From assembly GCA_964388595.1 (NCBI GenBank), contig CAYMAX010000013.1, forward strand, positions 1 through 33,554: a stretch of DNA of 33,554 nt. Direction: 5' to 3'. This document shows, piece by piece, positions 32,108 through 33,554 of the stretch (positions are counted from its first letter, which is position 1; every line of letters starts with the position of its first letter). The notes under the pieces are model-generated. The model saw only the letters and a list, made by a program, of their open reading frames with translations. It was not told where the DNA came from and searched no databases. Both the position numbers and the translations under genes were made by a program. This DNA is from CAYMAX01 sp964388595. GTDB lineage: Bacteria > Bacteroidota > Bacteroidia > Bacteroidales > UBA932.

Positions 32108-33554
32108 TCAATTCTGAATTAAATTTAGCACATTATAGGTCTTGATGGCATCGCCCTGAGAGGGATGTATCTTCACATTGTGAAGGGAGATATCACAAGA
32201 GTAAGATATCTCTATACCTTTTTCACATTTGATAATACAATCGGCAATATTGATATTACTGATAGGCATCTCTGGAAGACCATTGAAATACATAGCTCTG
32301 CGAGCACCATTACAGGTAATGTTTTTAATAAAAATATCCTTGAAAACCGGCGTGGTCTCATCGACAGGCATTACTTCCGGCTCTTTTACCTCTTCACCCT
32401 GTTCAAGAGCTTCCATAGCGGAAATACCGCCATAAAAAAGGTCGAAAAGGATACATTCGGTAGCAATATCAGTCATATAGATGTTAGAAATGAAAATATT
32501 CTTCACTTCGCCACCTCTTCCCCTCTTGCTTTTGAAACGAAGTCCAACATCTGTTCCCAAAAATCTGCAGTTGGATACATTAATGTTCTCTACTCCCCCC
32601 GACATCTCGCTTCCAACCACAAAACCTCCGTGTCCGTGATACACCGTACAATTATTAACTATTACATTCCTACATGATTTTGCCCTCTTCCTCCCCGCTT
32701 CATCTTTACCCGATTTGATACAGATTCCATCATCTCCCACATCAAATGAGGAATCTACGAGTAAAACATCTTCACACGAATCGATATCTATCCCATCTCC
32801 GTTTTGGGCGTACCACGGATTACGAACGGTTATATTTTTGATTATTATATTCTTGCTAAGCAAGGGGTGAATATTCCATGAAGGAGAGTTGCAAAAAGTA
32901 ACCCCTTCCAATAGGACATTCTCACAATTGGTGAAACTAATCATCACAGGGCGTAGGAAACTTTTAATCTCCTGCCAGGTTTCTTCTGAGATATCGCTCT
33001 TGGGAACATTCATCTCACTCAACTGCTCTCCTTTCAGAAATCCTTCATCGGGATACCAACAATTCTTTTTGTCATTAAGCACTCCACCTGATGCCACCAA
33101 ATCTTTCCATTGAGAAGCGGTAAGCTTTGCTTTTTTAACAGCACGCCATTTATCACCGGCTCCATCTATCACTCCGCCACCGGTAATAGATATATTACTG
33201 GCACCGTTGGCACTGACAGGTGATTGGCAACGCCGAGTGTCAAGACCCTCGAAAACAGTATTAACTATCTCATAAAGAGATAAATCATACTTGAATAAAA
33301 CAATGGCGTTATCGGTCACACAAAGATCGATATTGCTCTTGAGAACAATAGGCCCTGTAAACCAGATACCGGCAGGTACGACGAGGTGACCACCGCCTCG
33401 GGAAGAGAGAAACGAAATAGCCTCAGCAAATGCTTCGGTATTGAGAAAAACGCCATCTCCAACCCCTCCGAAATCGATAATAGAGACTTGTCGGGAAGGA
33501 ATGGATGGACGTGAAATTTTAGCCATCGGGAAAGGAAGATCTTTATAAAGATAA
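32108..33554 (-). CDS. GH28 polygalacturonase, 5' end outside window
   Basis: It hydrolyses alpha-1,4 bonds in polygalacturonic acid. The frame is open to the window edge with no stop (YLYKDLPFP precedes the Met at 33526), so the apparent ATG is internal and the signal peptide is missing from view. About 481 codons are visible. Counting from that Met, the four GH28 motifs are present: NGDGIDID (242-249), GDDGICIKSG (264-273), GHGGFVVGSEMSG (298-310) and RFKSKRGRGG (330-339), with all catalytic Asp residues and the His. N-terminal IDFGGVGDGVFLNT is typical. An inserted region around NCWYPDEGFLKGEQ is common in exo-acting bacterial members, so exo action is possible. Confidence 0.93.
   Translation of the reverse strand, partial: YLYKDLPFPMAKISRPSIPSRQVSIIDFGGVGDGVFLNTEAFAEAISFLSSRGGGHLVVPAGIWFTGPIVLKSNIDLCVTDNAIVLFKYDLSLYEIVNTVFEGLDTRRCQSPVSANGASNISITGGGVIDGAGDKWRAVKKAKLTASQWKDLVASGGVLNDKKNCWYPDEGFLKGEQLSEMNVPKSDISEETWQEIKSFLRPVMISFTNCENVLLEGVTFCNSPSWNIHPLLSKNIIIKNITVRNPWYAQNGDGIDIDSCEDVLLVDSSFDVGDDGICIKSGKDEAGRKRAKSCRNVIVNNCTVYHGHGGFVVGSEMSGGVENINVSNCRFLGTDVGLRFKSKRGRGGEVKNIFISNIYMTDIATECILFDLFYGGISAMEALEQGEEVKEPEVMPVDETTPVFKDIFIKNITCNGARRAMYFNGLPEMPISNINIADCIIKCEKGIEISYSCDISLHNVKIHPSQGDAIKTYNVLNLIQN

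Overview
The window is chromosomal DNA from a member of the Bacteroidota, most likely the Bacteroidales. The evidence is a SusC/SusD outer-membrane pair, many lipoprotein signal peptides of the type common in this phylum, promoters with a TAnnTTTG -7 box, and very weak or absent Shine-Dalgarno sequences. I cannot name the species. Almost every base is coding. No gene-free stretch longer than about 125 bases exists, and I see no tRNA, rRNA, CRISPR array, insertion sequence or transposase.

Layout. (1) Bases 1-5381 are housekeeping: the 3' part of trmB (+), a minus-strand murA-murB-pepP run, and a TPM-domain membrane protein (+). (2) Bases 5378-14266 are the cytosolic galacturonate pathway: kdgK-kdgA-exuT (-), a LacI-type regulator (+), uxaB-uxaA (-) and uxaC (+). 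The two divergent promoter regions in this block carry the same operator-like sequence. (3) Bases 14275-18891 are a minus-strand run kduD-kduI-DUF4861-sugar-binding lipoprotein-ChaN/EreA-like lipoprotein. (4) Bases 18965-33554 are a minus-strand pectin utilisation locus, in transcription order GH28 polygalacturonase (start lies beyond the window), CE12-CE8 double esterase, GH105 unsaturated uronyl hydrolase, PL1 pectate lyase, SusC, SusD, and a large lipoprotein with a duplicated beta-helix module. A strong intrinsic terminator separates blocks 4 and 3.

How the genes fit together. The esterase fusion should strip methyl and acetyl esters from homogalacturonan. PL1 and GH28 then cut the backbone, SusC/SusD with the beta-helix lipoprotein bind and import oligosaccharides, and GH105 releases the unsaturated end residue. 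Unsaturated residues enter through KduI and KduD, and galacturonate enters through ExuT, UxaC, UxaB and UxaA. Both branches meet at 2-keto-3-deoxygluconate, which KdgK and KdgA turn into pyruvate and glyceraldehyde-3-phosphate. There are no rhamnose genes or obvious rhamnogalacturonan-backbone enzymes in view, so homogalacturonan is the likely main target.

The points most worth follow-up are the shared LacI operator sitting between both pairs of divergent promoters, the duplicated beta-helix lipoprotein in the usual SusE/F position, the trio of poorly understood lipoproteins co-transcribed with kduD-kduI, the terminator directly in front of kduD, and a MurA with Asp in place of the fosfomycin-target Cys.
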